This document shows, piece by piece, positions 51,569 to 60,265 of a stretch of 64,000 bases of DNA; positions within the stretch are counted from its first letter, which is position 1; each line of letters opens with the position of its first letter. The stretch is from Rhodobacterales bacterium 52_120_T64 (GTDB lineage Bacteria; Pseudomonadota; Alphaproteobacteria; Rhodobacterales; Rhodobacteraceae): positions 186,001 to 250,000 of the forward strand of contig MABA01000024.1 of the NCBI GenBank assembly GCA_002162875.1, read 5' to 3'. Made by a program: the position numbers and the translations under genes. The notes below the pieces were generated by a model. That model made no database searches and was not told the origin of the DNA. It saw only the letters and a program-made list of their open reading frames with translations.

Positions 51569-53005
51569 ATGGTGGCGAATCTGATCGTTGAAATTCAAAA
51601 CAACCCAGATTGGATAGGTATCGGTCTGGTTGCAATGACTATTTCCATCGTACTAATAATCGCACTTTATGCCTTACGCCGTAAGGTGGAACTTACGAAA
51701 ATGACGGTTGAGGCGAGTAAAAAGTCCGGTGAAATTGCAGAACTTAACCAAAATGCGTCTGGATACCGGCAAGAAATAACCGAGCTTCAAAAAGTTAATG
51801 CAGGTTTGATAGCACTTGACGGCCAGCGGGTTTCACAAGTCAAAGAACTTGAGGATTTACGCGAAACACACAATGTATCCACTGCCGAGATTGCACGCTT
51901 GACCGAGGCACTCGTCCGTCAAAAAACGGCGAACGACGAAAAAACCGCCTTGCTGAACGATACAGGTGACAAGCTTAAAAGCGAATTTAAGGCCTTGGCT
52001 GCTGAAGTTATGCGGACCCATGGAGAAGACTTCGAAAAAGCAAACCGTGAGAGGTTGCAGCTTGTCCTTGAGCCACTCAAAGAGAATATCGACGGGTTTA
52101 AAGAGGAACTCCGAGGGGCGCAGGAAAGTGTCGTGAAGGAAAGAGCGGAACTGCACACGGTTATCAAAAACCTAGCCGAGCAGAGTATAAACGTTTCAGA
52201 GCAAGCACATAATCTGACGCAAGCACTCAAAGGAGATAGCCAGAAACAGGGTGCTTGGGGGGAAATGGTGCTTGGACACATACTCGAAAGTAGCGGGTTG
52301 AGGGAGGGTGAGGAATACGTAACGCAGGAATCGTATAAGGATGATGACAACCGCCGCAAGGCGCCAGACGTTGTTGTGAACTTTCCGGACAAGCGGCGTT
52401 TAATTCTGGATTCCAAGGTGTCTTTGACGGCGTATAATGATGCAGTAAATGCGGATGATCCCGAGTATCGAGCAAAGAAGATGAAAGAACATATTGTGTC
52501 GGTTACTCGGCACATAGATTCACTGTCAGGCAAGGATTATCCCAGCTTGGATGTTTCCGCTGCGAATTACGTGGTTATGTTTATGCCAATAGAAAGCGCC
52601 TTTGCTGAAGCCGTTCGAGCCGGGTTGGTTAATTACGCAATAAAGAAAAATATCGGATTGGCTTCGCCTAGCACCCTGACAATGTTATTGCGGACCGTTG
52701 AAAATCAATGGTCCGCTGATCGCCAAAATCGTTACGCAGTCCAAATCGCAAGTGAAGCGGGGAAAATGTACGATAAGTTTAAGTTGTTTTTGGATGACAT
52801 GGGCAAGTTGGGCAATCAAATGAGCACTGCGCAAACTACGTATGGCAAGGCCATGAACAAGCTGAGCGAAGGAAAAGGGAACCTTCTGAAACGAGCGGAA
52901 AACCTTAAGGCACTTGGTGTTGATCCCTCAAAAAACATCACGTTGGACTATGAAGATTTTTCAGAGGACGACCCGCTTCTAAGTCCCCAACCCGACCCCT
53001 CTTGA
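51569..53005 (+). CDS. rmuC: DNA recombination protein RmuC
   Basis: A 478-residue protein: one N-terminal membrane segment (IGLVAMTISIVLIIALYAL), a coiled coil (about 35-215) and the RmuC domain, a PD-(D/E)xK-type nuclease-like fold (GAWGEMVLGHILESSGL, KAPDVVVNFPDKRRLILDSK, PIESAFAEAV). RmuC limits inversions between short inverted repeats in E. coli. Codon use here looks more A/T-rich than in the neighbours (by eye). The stop codon lies within the -35 element of the hsp20 promoter. Confidence 0.95.
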   Translation: MVANLIVEIQNNPDWIGIGLVAMTISIVLIIALYALRRKVELTKMTVEASKKSGEIAELNQNASGYRQEITELQKVNAGLIALDGQRVSQVKELEDLRETHNVSTAEIARLTEALVRQKTANDEKTALLNDTGDKLKSEFKALAAEVMRTHGEDFEKANRERLQLVLEPLKENIDGFKEELRGAQESVVKERAELHTVIKNLAEQSINVSEQAHNLTQALKGDSQKQGAWGEMVLGHILESSGLREGEEYVTQESYKDDDNRRKAPDVVVNFPDKRRLILDSKVSLTAYNDAVNADDPEYRAKKMKEHIVSVTRHIDSLSGKDYPSLDVSAANYVVMFMPIESAFAEAVRAGLVNYAIKKNIGLASPSTLTMLLRTVENQWSADRQNRYAVQIASEAGKMYDKFKLFLDDMGKLGNQMSTAQTTYGKAMNKLSEGKGNLLKRAENLKALGVDPSKNITLDYEDFSEDDPLLSPQPDPS

Positions 53006-53028
53006 AACCCTGAAAACCACGCATATGT
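53001..53028 (+). promoter_or_regulatory. Heat-shock (sigma-32-like) promoter of hsp20
   Basis: CTTGAAA (53001-53007) overlaps the rmuC stop. After CTTG and 17 bases comes CATATGT (53022-53028), close to the alphaproteobacterial sigma-32 pattern CTTG-N17/18-CYTATnT. The start would fall near 53035, exactly where the first leader hairpin begins. Confidence 0.65.
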
Positions 53029-53034
53029 ATCAAT

Positions 53035-53125
53035 TACCGGATGCCACTAACGGGTCCGGTATTTTACTTCTGGCCTGTCCATTTCGGAGGGCCACACCAC
53101 GTATCGCTCTAAAGGAGGATGCATT
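53035..53125 (+). promoter_or_regulatory. ROSE-type RNA thermometer leader of hsp20
   Basis: Three hairpins in about 90 bases before the start: TACCGGA / TCCGGTA (53035-53041 with 53055-53061), TGGCC / GGCCA with an inner TCC/GGA (53071-53094), and ATCGCTCT / AGGAGGAT (53103-53110 with 53113-53120). The last pairs the Shine-Dalgarno AGGA with TCGCT leaving one bulged G, which is the hallmark of ROSE elements that melt on heating to allow translation of small heat-shock genes. Confidence 0.82.
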
Positions 53126-53578
53126 ATGCGTACTTATGACCTATCCCCGCTATACCGTTCAACTGTCGGTTTCGACCGTTTGGCGAGCATTATGGACAAC
53201 GTGAAATCCACGGATTCCGGCCAAAGCGGCTACCCCCCATATAACATCGAAAAAATTGGCGAGGATGCGTATCGCATCTCCATCGCTGTTGCCGGCTTCA
53301 CCGACGCCGACCTGACAATCGAGGCCCGTGACGGCCAGTTGGTCATCTCCGGCAAGAAAGTCGCCGAGGAAAAAGAGGTCAACTACCTCCATCGTGGCAT
53401 AGCAACGCGTGCGTTCGAAAAACGCTTCCAATTGGCAGACCACGTTCGCGCACTTGGTGCGACAACAGAAAACGGCCTTCTGCACGTTGATCTAGTGCGC
53501 GAAGTGCCTGAAGCCCTAAAGCCCCGTAAGATCGAGATCGTTGCTGGCGGTCAGGTTGAAGGCTCCGTCGACGTATAA
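53126..53578 (+). CDS. Hsp20-family small heat-shock chaperone
   Basis: A 150-residue alpha-crystallin protein that holds unfolding proteins. The alpha-crystallin domain (about 35-125) has YRISIAVAGFTDADLTIEAR and the late GLLHVDLVREVPE; an IEI-type C-terminal motif (RKIEIV) supports oligomer formation, and the length is that of IbpA-type proteins. AGGAGGA lies 6 bases before ATG 53126. It is a single-gene unit with its own terminator. Confidence 0.95.
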   Translation: MRTYDLSPLYRSTVGFDRLASIMDNVKSTDSGQSGYPPYNIEKIGEDAYRISIAVAGFTDADLTIEARDGQLVISGKKVAEEKEVNYLHRGIATRAFEKRFQLADHVRALGATTENGLLHVDLVREVPEALKPRKIEIVAGGQVEGSVDV

Positions 53579-53603
53579 GCCGACTTTCAATAGTTGTTCA
53601 CAG

Positions 53604-53636
53604 ACCCGCTCCGAACCTTTCGGGGCGGGTTTTTTG
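53604..53636 (+). terminator. Terminator of hsp20
   Basis: A 12-bp stem ACCCGCTCCGAA / TTCGGGGCGGGT with one G-U pair and a 3-base loop, followed by seven T. Starts 25 bases after the hsp20 stop. Confidence 0.92.
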
Positions 53637-53740
53637 TTTTAGGCGAAGGACTGCCGGTTTTTACATTCCTGCGTATAAATCCGTGCGAAATTGCCATGTG
53701 TCTGTTAACGTTTCCGTAAATATATTGTTGGAGTAGCATC

Positions 53741-55354
53741 ATGCAGGTTCGATTCAAACAGTTGGCAGCAGCCTTAACGCTATCTTGGGCCGCTATGGCG
53801 GGAGGCGTTTACGCCGCTGATCTCGCCCTGATTATCAGCAATGGTGACTACGACAGTCTATCTGAGCAACGCAAAATATCGCGCACGCATGACGATCTGG
53901 TAACAGCGTTCAAACAACAAGGCTTCGAGGTTATCGAGGGCGCAGACCTTACCCGACTCGAGATGTTGGCGCTTGCCAAACGTGCTGACAGCATCAGCGA
54001 GGCGGTCGAAAACTTCGTAATCCTTTTGTCCGGCAATATCGTGAACGATGGTCAGCAGACTTGGGTTCTGCCTGTCGATACCGCAGGAGGTTCTTTGTTG
54101 GATGCCGCCTTTGGTGCGCCGACACTCGATACTTTTCTGGCCATGGCTGGCGCAAAACCGGGCCATGGGTCCGTCTTTATAGGTGTCAGCGATGTGGACC
54201 CGAACCGTAACAGCGGGCTGAAATCAGGTGTTGCTGATACAGCAATCCCGCAAGGTGTCTTACTGGTAAGCGGGCAGGCGGACGAGATAGAAGAATTGCT
54301 AACCGATGACCTTTTGGGCAGTAATCGCCCAATGTCTGTACTGCTGGCGAATTCTTCTCGGTTGCAAGTCGCGGGGTATGTTTCGCCCGACATTGGTCTA
54401 AGCGATCCATCCACGGCCTCTGAGACATCAGCCCCGGGTAACTGGGTGGATTTCGTAGCCGAGCAAACCCTGTGGGCCGTTGCAGACAAAAGCAATCGCG
54501 CCGACGATTTTGAAGAATACCTTCGCCGTTTTCCAAGCGGTGTATTCGCGCCAGCCGCTCGCGCACGGCTAGATGCGATCGCGCCTGTCGCCGTTGCCCC
54601 AACCCCCGAAGAAATAGAAGCCGCGCTTCGTCTAAGTCGAAACGACCGTCGAGCGATCCAAACGAACCTGACGTTGTTGGGATATGACACGCGCGGCGTC
54701 GATGGGATTCTCGGCCGTGGATCTCGTGCTGCGATTGCCGCATGGCAGGCTAGCATGCGGTTCGAGGCTACGGGCTATGTAACCGAAGTGCAGATCGCGC
54801 GCTTAAGTCAGCAGGCCGAAACCGAGCGTAGGTTACAGGAAGCCGCCGACAGGCGCTTTTGGAGCGCTACAGGCATCAGTGGCCGCAAAGCGGATCTTGA
54901 AATATATCTGGAACGATATCCGGCGGGTATTTTCGCCGACGAAGCACGGGAATTGTTGGCTGTATATGAAGCCGAAGAAACCACCCGTTTGGACAATGAC
55001 GCATGGAGTGCTGCCGTTGCTGGCAGTACCGCCGACAGCTATCGCGCCTACCTAGCCGATTTTCCGCAGGGAATTTACGCGACAGTGGCTGCGCAACGGA
55101 TTGAGGCGCTCGAACCAGATGGTGAAATCGATGTTAACGCCGCCAAAGCCGCAGAGGATCGCCTTAACTTGAACGTAGCAACTCGACTGTTGATTGAAAA
55201 TCGTTTGAATAGCGCGGGCTTCAACCCTGGCAGTCTGGATGGTCGGTTTGATGACCGCACCCGTAGTGCGATTAAGAAGTACCAGAAGGACCGTGGCCTG
55301 AACCCTACCGGTTACATCGACGCTGCAACAGTACGCGCCCTGCTTTTAGGTTAA
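53741..55354 (+). CDS. Secreted pseudo-caspase with two peptidoglycan-binding domains
   Basis: A 537-residue protein with a signal peptide (LAAALTLSWAAMAGGVYAA, cut near residue 26). The next domain (27-225) has the C14/caspase-like pattern (LALIISNGDYDSL ... FVILLSGNIVNDG ... WVLPVD), but the catalytic His of GH is Asn 99 and no Cys follows in the expected DxC region, so it should be inactive. Two PG_binding_1 domains follow (about 300-355 and 480-537; the second has GFNPGSLDGRFDDRTRSAI). The middle has repeats of the type Y-x3-FPxGIYA. Periplasmic; likely a cell-wall scaffold. Confidence 0.8.
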   Translation: MQVRFKQLAAALTLSWAAMAGGVYAADLALIISNGDYDSLSEQRKISRTHDDLVTAFKQQGFEVIEGADLTRLEMLALAKRADSISEAVENFVILLSGNIVNDGQQTWVLPVDTAGGSLLDAAFGAPTLDTFLAMAGAKPGHGSVFIGVSDVDPNRNSGLKSGVADTAIPQGVLLVSGQADEIEELLTDDLLGSNRPMSVLLANSSRLQVAGYVSPDIGLSDPSTASETSAPGNWVDFVAEQTLWAVADKSNRADDFEEYLRRFPSGVFAPAARARLDAIAPVAVAPTPEEIEAALRLSRNDRRAIQTNLTLLGYDTRGVDGILGRGSRAAIAAWQASMRFEATGYVTEVQIARLSQQAETERRLQEAADRRFWSATGISGRKADLEIYLERYPAGIFADEARELLAVYEAEETTRLDNDAWSAAVAGSTADSYRAYLADFPQGIYATVAAQRIEALEPDGEIDVNAAKAAEDRLNLNVATRLLIENRLNSAGFNPGSLDGRFDDRTRSAIKKYQKDRGLNPTGYIDAATVRALLLG

Positions 55355-55358
55355 AGCT

Positions 55359-55973
55359 CTAGGCTTTCAGGATTGGCCAAAGCGAAGCGACAAGCAGAAG
55401 CGCCATTGCATTATTGAAAACGCGCAAATTTCGCGGGTTCGAAAGCACCCGACGAAAGTTTTGTCCAAGGATGGCCCAAAACGTAATTGTCGGAAGGTTC
55501 ACGCAGCCAAATATGGCCGAAACCAGCAGTATTGAACTGAGGTCACCGGCAGGGGAATAAACAGTTAGCGCAGTTGTGGCCATCGCCCAAGCCTTCGGAT
55601 TAACCCACTGAAACGCTGCAGCCTGTAAAAAGCTCAGCGGCCGTGCGCCTTCGTGCTTTTGTTTTGGCGAGGAGGTATTGGCAACTTTCCACGCCAGCCA
55701 TAGCATATACACCGTGCTGGCAACTTTAAGCGTCTGGTGAACCCTTGGGGAGCTTTCCAAAAGCTGTACCAGTCCAAGGCCCAGAATGATGGACATCAAA
55801 ACAAACCCGATCGAGATACCGAGCATGTGCGGCAATGATCGGAACACCCCGAAGTTTAAACCAGACGCCATTAGCATCAAGTTGTTAGGTCCAGGTGTCG
55901 CCGAGCTAACAAAGGCAAAGGCGATAAGGGTGGATGTGATTTCGTAAGCCAGGTCACAACTATAAGTGAGCAA
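55359..55973 (-). CDS. LysE/RhtB-family amino-acid exporter
   Basis: A 204-residue protein with six predicted membrane segments and the LysE-type start (FVSSATPGPNNLMLMASGLNFG) plus the later FQWVNPKAWAMA. Such exporters remove amino acids from the cell. The first in-frame start is TTG 55973; no ATG or clear ribosome-binding site is seen, so the start is uncertain. It diverges from an Lrp-type regulator, the usual partner of LysE exporters. Confidence 0.88.
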   Translation of the reverse strand: MLTYSCDLAYEITSTLIAFAFVSSATPGPNNLMLMASGLNFGVFRSLPHMLGISIGFVLMSIILGLGLVQLLESSPRVHQTLKVASTVYMLWLAWKVANTSSPKQKHEGARPLSFLQAAAFQWVNPKAWAMATTALTVYSPAGDLSSILLVSAIFGCVNLPTITFWAILGQNFRRVLSNPRNLRVFNNAMALLLVASLWPILKA

Positions 55974-56024
55974 TCAGATATAATTGTTGTTATTTGCTCG
56001 GTGTTCTGCCAAATGTCGCAATAT

Positions 56025-56477
56025 ATGATGGCCAATGATAACATAAACACGCATATATTGCGTGAGCTCTCGATCGATGGGCGAATCAGCAATATTGAAT
56101 TGGCGGGTCGCGTCGGCTTGTCCCCCTCTGCGTGTCTTAGGCGCGTTCAGGAGCTTGAACGTTCAGGGGTAATCACCGGATATTGCGCTCGACTTGATCC
56201 CGTCGCACTTGGGCGCGGGTTTATTGCATTTATTTCTGTCGGCCTGTCAGTGCATACTAAATCCGCGCAGGACACATTCGAAAAGGCTATGATCAGTGCA
56301 CCGCCGGTGCGTGAATGCCACAACATCACCGGGAACGCAGAATACCTCCTTAGGGTCGAGGTGCCCGATATGGCTGCTTATAAAAACTTTCACACAGAAT
56401 ATTTGGGGGCGCTACCGAATGTGGCGTCGATCAACACCTCCGTTGTGCTGGCTTCGCCAAAATGTGAACCGAACTGA
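56025..56477 (+). CDS. Lrp/AsnC-family regulator
   Basis: A 150-residue regulator with an N-terminal helix-turn-helix (ILRELSIDGRISNIELAGRVGLS) and a C-terminal RAM domain (ECHNITGNAEYLLRVEVPD). Divergent from the LysE exporter; Lrp members in that position usually sense the exported amino acid and activate the exporter. Several starts are possible (GTG 56001, ATG 56013, 56025 or 56028), and none has a clear ribosome-binding site. 56025 gives family length. Confidence 0.85.
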   Translation: MMANDNINTHILRELSIDGRISNIELAGRVGLSPSACLRRVQELERSGVITGYCARLDPVALGRGFIAFISVGLSVHTKSAQDTFEKAMISAPPVRECHNITGNAEYLLRVEVPDMAAYKNFHTEYLGALPNVASINTSVVLASPKCEPN

Positions 56478-56493
56478 CGATCAAGCACAAAAA

Positions 56494-56513
56494 AACCGCA
56501 CAAAAGCGCGGTT
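56494..56513 (-). terminator. Terminator of rpmJ
   Basis: On the minus strand AACCGC pairs with GCGGTT across an 8-base loop, followed by a run of T (the A-run 56487-56493 read in reverse). It lies about 27 bases after the rpmJ stop; the opposing lrp-type gene ends 17 bases before it, so it probably serves both. Confidence 0.85.
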
Positions 56514-56539
56514 CTTTCAAATTCTAGATGTCTGAGCAA

Positions 56540-56665
56540 TCAGCCCTGACGTGCCTTAAAACGTGGGTTCGTCTTGTTAATGACGTAAACACGGCCCTTA
56601 CGGCGAACAACGCGACAATCGCGGTGACGCGCCTTAAGGGAGCGAAGTGAATTCTTGACTTTCAT
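56540..56665 (-). CDS. rpmJ: 50S ribosomal protein L36
   Basis: A 41-residue protein: [16 protein letters not shown], then [20 protein letters not shown] and KARQG. It is the short L36 form with a single Cys, so it lacks the zinc-binding cysteine set, as in most alphaproteobacteria. ATG 56665 is preceded by AGGAGAG. It stands alone, with its own terminator at 56494-56513, between the lrp-type gene and tRNA-Val. Confidence 0.97.
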   Translation of the reverse strand: MKVKNSLRSLKARHRDCRVVRRKGRVYVINKTNPRFKARQG

Positions 56666-56737
56666 AGTCTCTCTCCTATCAGCGGCGCGAATGTTGCGCC
56701 TGGTTTATCTTGTCTCCATCCCCTCGCGGGAGGGGAA

Positions 56738-56812
56738 TGGTGGGTATAACTGGGATTGAACCAGTGACCCCTTCGATGTCAACGAAGTGCTCTCCCGCTG
56801 AGCTATACACCC
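56738..56812 (-). tRNA. tRNA-Val (anticodon GAC)
   Basis: Read on the minus strand: acceptor arm GGGTGTA / TATACCC (one G-U pair), D-arm GCTC / GAGC, anticodon stem CTTCG / CGAAG with loop TTGACAT (anticodon GAC, reading GUC and GUU), T-arm ACTGG / CCAGT with TTCAATC loop, and an encoded CCA at 56740-56738. All arms close. A 7-bp hairpin (CCCCTC / GAGGGG) lies just downstream at 56720-56735 without a U-run. Confidence 0.97.
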
Positions 56813-56949
56813 GAAAAGCAGCATGTGCCGCAGAAGCGACACTCGCGTGGGGTGTCTATAAAAGGAGTCGGTGGTGGGTTCAAGGCCTTTTCCGCAGAAC
56901 CTGAGTACAGTATTGTTATGTAAACGGCCCATGCAGGAAGATATTGACG

Positions 56950-57807
56950 ATGCGCGATATTTACACCCATAAATCCCCTCAAAAGCTGCATTCTTGCGTG
57001 GTTTTCAATTCACCGCACAGCGGATCAAACTATCCCGTGGAATTTTTAGCGTCCTCCAAACTTGATTCTCTGGCTATTCGCAGCTCGGAAGATGCCTTCG
57101 TTGACGAATTGTTCGGGGATGCTGCAAAATATGGGGCACATCTGCTGTCAGCCCATGCACCTCGCGCATTCTTAGACCTCAACCGCAGCGCCAGCGAGTT
57201 GGACCCCGCCATCGTGCAGGGTGTCAAACGGGCGCCTTCTAATCTGCGCATCGCCTCTGGTTTGGGTGTGATCCCGCGTGTCGTCGGAAACGGGCAGGTC
57301 ATTCGCACTGGAAAACTCTCTTTGATCGAGGCGCAAAACCGTATCGCCACTTATCATACGCCTTACCACAACTGCCTGCAAAACCTGATTGATCTGCAAC
57401 GATCCGTTCATGGCATTGCAATACTAATCGATTGCCACTCGATGCCGCAGAAATCGCTAGATGCGGCCCCGTTGGTTCGCGGGAAAAAGCCGGATATTAT
57501 TCTAGGGGATCGATTTGGTGCGTCTTGTGATCGCTGGATCATGGATTCGGCCACACGGATATTCTCTGCCGCCGGATTTGTTGTCGCGCGCAATGCACCG
57601 TTTTCCGGCGGATATATCACTCGGCATTACGGGCGGCCAACCAAGGGTATTCATGCGTTTCAGATCGAGATTAACCGCGCCCTTTACATGGATGAAACCC
57701 GCATAGAACGCGCTGAATCCTTTGACGAAATCCGCGGAACATTGTCCGGTGTGACCCGCCAACTAGCCCAAATTGGCCAAGTTTCCACTGCGCTTGCAGC
57801 CGAATAA
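56950..57807 (+). CDS. N-formylglutamate amidohydrolase
   Basis: A 285-residue zinc-type enzyme that hydrolyses N-formyl-L-glutamate, the last step of one histidine-degradation route. Family blocks: VVFNSPHSGSNYP with the metal His, RSSEDAFVDELFGDAA, APRAFLDLNRSASELDP and IDCHSMPQ with the catalytic region. ATG 56950 has AGGAAG 9 bases upstream; an earlier TTG at 56944 is possible. It is not next to other hut genes here. Confidence 0.93.
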   Translation: MRDIYTHKSPQKLHSCVVFNSPHSGSNYPVEFLASSKLDSLAIRSSEDAFVDELFGDAAKYGAHLLSAHAPRAFLDLNRSASELDPAIVQGVKRAPSNLRIASGLGVIPRVVGNGQVIRTGKLSLIEAQNRIATYHTPYHNCLQNLIDLQRSVHGIAILIDCHSMPQKSLDAAPLVRGKKPDIILGDRFGASCDRWIMDSATRIFSAAGFVVARNAPFSGGYITRHYGRPTKGIHAFQIEINRALYMDETRIERAESFDEIRGTLSGVTRQLAQIGQVSTALAAE

Positions 57808-57813
57808 TTGGAC

Positions 57814-57840
57814 AAAAAAAAGGCCGCTCAAGTGGCGGCC
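57814..57840 (-). terminator. Terminator downstream of dinB
   Basis: On the minus strand GGCCGC / GCGGCC with a 7-base loop is followed by eight T (the A-run 57814-57821). It is placed about 135 bases after the dinB stop and directly after the end of the opposing amidohydrolase gene. Confidence 0.85.
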
Positions 57841-57858
57841 CTAGTCCAGGGAGGAAAT

Positions 57859-57877
57859 AACTTCCGGATCGGAAGTT
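57859..57877. other. Palindrome between amidohydrolase gene and dinB
   Basis: AACTTCCG and CGGAAGTT around a 3-base centre form a perfect 8-bp hairpin next to the dinB terminator. It lacks a U-tract. It may be an operator-like or 3'-end structure; the rest of 57841-57974 is A/T-rich with no gene seen. Confidence 0.45.
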
Positions 57878-57974
57878 AACGATAAAAATCATATCGTGTA
57901 CCTGCATATTACAGTGCAATGCAGCAAAGTCAATTGTGCAGCGCAATATAATTCGTCTTATTGGTGAATCTGTG

Positions 57975-59243
57975 CTATTTTTGCAACCCTCGACCCTTAA
58001 GTATCGCGTCGGTACCATATTTTGATCGAATAGTATCAGTTGCCCGTTCAACCGCGGCACGTTTAGGACCCGACGGGTCCAGCAAGTCCCTCGCAAAACC
58101 TGCATCGGCTGCATCCGAAAGCCCGCTAATGCCCACCCCGATCAGCCGGAACGGCCCGTTTGGCAGCTCATTTTCCAACAAAGGCCGCGCAGTCGCGTAA
58201 ATGACATCGGCCAACTGTGTTGGCTCGCTTAGGGTCAATCTTCGCGTTAATTGTCGGAACTTCGCCGTTTTCAGCTTCAAGGTCACGATTTTTCCAGCCA
58301 TGTCGCGCGCTTTTGCCCGATCTGCTACTTGTTCGGTAAGTCGCCACAATTGTCCGTCCAAAATTTCAGCGCTAGAGGTGTCGTTACCAAAAGTTGTTTC
58401 CTTGGAGATGCTTTTCTCGGGGGCACGATTCGAAATCCGTCGTCGATCTTCGCCGCGCGCCAGATGGTACAAACGTTCACCCATGCTGCCATATCGCTCT
58501 GACAAGTCGTTGCGATCCCACCTCGTGATGTCCGCAATTGTGCGAATCCCGTCGCGCTCGAGTGTTTGTCGCATTGCTGCCCCAACGCCCCAGATAATTC
58601 CGACTTTCTGCTTTTGCAGAAAGTCAAACGTTTCAGTTTTGCCGATCAACGACATCCCGCGTGGTTTGTCCAAATCCGAAGCGATTTTGGCTAGAAACTT
58701 GTTGTGCGACAGCCCAACGGAGCCGGAAATCCCCAATTCTTCTTCCATGCGCTGAACCAACCGCGCCATCTGCACCGCGGGTGGCGCGCCGTATAGGCGT
58801 TCGGTACCAGTAAGGTCTAGAAATGCCTCGTCCAGCGATAGGGGCTCGATCACAGGGGTCAGGTCTTGCATCATTGCGCGAATGGCGCGGCTGACCTCCA
58901 CATAGACAGACATTCGACCAGGTACTACCACCGCTTCAGGGCACAGCTTTCGCGCTTGAAACATCGGCATGGCAGATCGCACGCCCTTGATACGGGCGAT
59001 ATAACAGCAGGTAGAAACCACACCGCGCGTGCCGCCACCCACGATCACGGCTTTGTCTTTTAACTCGGGGTTATCGCGTTTCTCGACCGAGGCATAAAAC
59101 GCGTCGCAATCCATATGTGCGATCGAAAGCTCAAACAATTCAGGATGGCTGATAATACGTGGGGACCCGCAATCAGGGCATCGCGCCTCGCCCTTAAACG
59201 TGGTCAAACAATCGCGACAAAGGCTAGGAAGGTTCAAAACCAC
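57975..59243 (-). CDS. dinB: DNA polymerase IV with N-terminal zinc-ribbon-like extension
   Basis: A 422-residue Y-family translesion polymerase. An extra N-terminal segment of about 40 residues has CRDC and CPDCGSPR, a likely zinc ribbon found in many alphaproteobacterial DinB proteins. The polymerase core begins at HMDCDAFYASVEKRD, with catalytic SLDEAFLDLTG and the later DLDKPRGMSLI. It overlaps the upstream DUF2332 gene by 10 bases. No LexA box was recognised. Confidence 0.95.
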   Translation of the reverse strand: MVLNLPSLCRDCLTTFKGEARCPDCGSPRIISHPELFELSIAHMDCDAFYASVEKRDNPELKDKAVIVGGGTRGVVSTCCYIARIKGVRSAMPMFQARKLCPEAVVVPGRMSVYVEVSRAIRAMMQDLTPVIEPLSLDEAFLDLTGTERLYGAPPAVQMARLVQRMEEELGISGSVGLSHNKFLAKIASDLDKPRGMSLIGKTETFDFLQKQKVGIIWGVGAAMRQTLERDGIRTIADITRWDRNDLSERYGSMGERLYHLARGEDRRRISNRAPEKSISKETTFGNDTSSAEILDGQLWRLTEQVADRAKARDMAGKIVTLKLKTAKFRQLTRRLTLSEPTQLADVIYATARPLLENELPNGPFRLIGVGISGLSDAADAGFARDLLDPSGPKRAAVERATDTIRSKYGTDAILKGRGLQK

Positions 59244-60265
59244 TCGATCCAGCGTCCATGGAAATCCATCCGCCCCAGATCACGAGTCTCGCCGTTTGGC
59301 CACAGGTTCAACGTAATCGCAGCACTGCCCTTTTGCGCATCGGGTTCCGCGCGCAGCCAAGCCAGCGGCGTGTCCGGCGTGGCTTCTGCCCCCGCCGCAA
59401 ATATCATCGCCTGGCCTTTGCCCTGATCTTCATCCGATAAATATTGCCACATGATGGAGTGGTAAATCACGCGCGCCGCGCCTTTTACAGGTTCCAACCG
59501 TCGCGCCAGAAACGAAAGCGCGTCCTCTTGCAACACTGTCCGGCCCGTAGCGCAGGCCAATTCAATTGCCCGCTTGGTATTCTCGATTCGTTGCGTTTGG
59601 TCCGGCCAGATGTAGGAAAACAATCGCAACCGATCGTCCGCGAGGTTAGGATTCAGTGGTTTGATATCGCAGCCCTCACGACCCAGAACCGTAATGTCAG
59701 TCAGCGGCGGTAACGGGCCGCGCCATTCTGGCGTAAGGCAAACCTTTGCGTCAGTATCACCCCAAACCTGCCCGTCGATTTCCATCGCGAACAGGTCCCA
59801 GTTCAAATTCAACCCGGTACTCGCCCCGATTTCCGACATCACCAGTGGTAAACCCGTTTCCTTGGCGATCAGATGAAACCCCGGTATCAACGCGTTGGAG
59901 CGGCGAATTTCATTGGTTTGCGGTGGCGATTCCATCCACCCGATAATGTGATCAGAGTGCGCCTGCATGGCTTGTTCAACAGCGCGCCAAAGCGTATCAG
60001 CATCAACTTGATTGGGTGGATAAACCGCCGCCAATCCTTCGTCCATTTCCAGCAACACCACGGAATGCATCGCACCTGCCAGCCGCAATGCCACCGCACC
60101 GGACCGAAACGTATCATAACTCGGCCACCCATACAGATGTGCACCGACAGGGTGGTCATCACCCATATTCAACGCAACTTGCCGCAACAACATCGCATTG
60201 AACGGCGAGCCTAGATTTTCGCAAGCATCCGCCTGCAAATTGAAAGCGTCGGCCAGTCTTATCAT
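59234..60265 (-). CDS. DUF2332 family protein
   Basis: A 343-residue protein of the uncharacterised DUF2332 family: CENLGSPFNAMLLRQVA at the start, MSEIGASTGLNLNWDLF in the middle and FLARRLEPVKGAARVIYHS later. The GASTGLNL stretch is reminiscent of a nucleotide- or SAM-binding loop, but no activity is known. The start overlaps the pth stop by 4 bases (ATGA) and the end overlaps dinB by 10 bases, so the three are likely cotranscribed. Confidence 0.88.
   Translation of the reverse strand: MIRLADAFNLQADACENLGSPFNAMLLRQVALNMGDDHPVGAHLYGWPSYDTFRSGAVALRLAGAMHSVVLLEMDEGLAAVYPPNQVDADTLWRAVEQAMQAHSDHIIGWMESPPQTNEIRRSNALIPGFHLIAKETGLPLVMSEIGASTGLNLNWDLFAMEIDGQVWGDTDAKVCLTPEWRGPLPPLTDITVLGREGCDIKPLNPNLADDRLRLFSYIWPDQTQRIENTKRAIELACATGRTVLQEDALSFLARRLEPVKGAARVIYHSIMWQYLSDEDQGKGQAMIFAAGAEATPDTPLAWLRAEPDAQKGSAAITLNLWPNGETRDLGRMDFHGRWIEWF

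Noticed and set aside
56700-56940. Short reading frames over and beside the tRNA-Val
   Set aside because: They run through the tRNA structure and have no ribosome-binding site or recognisable family.
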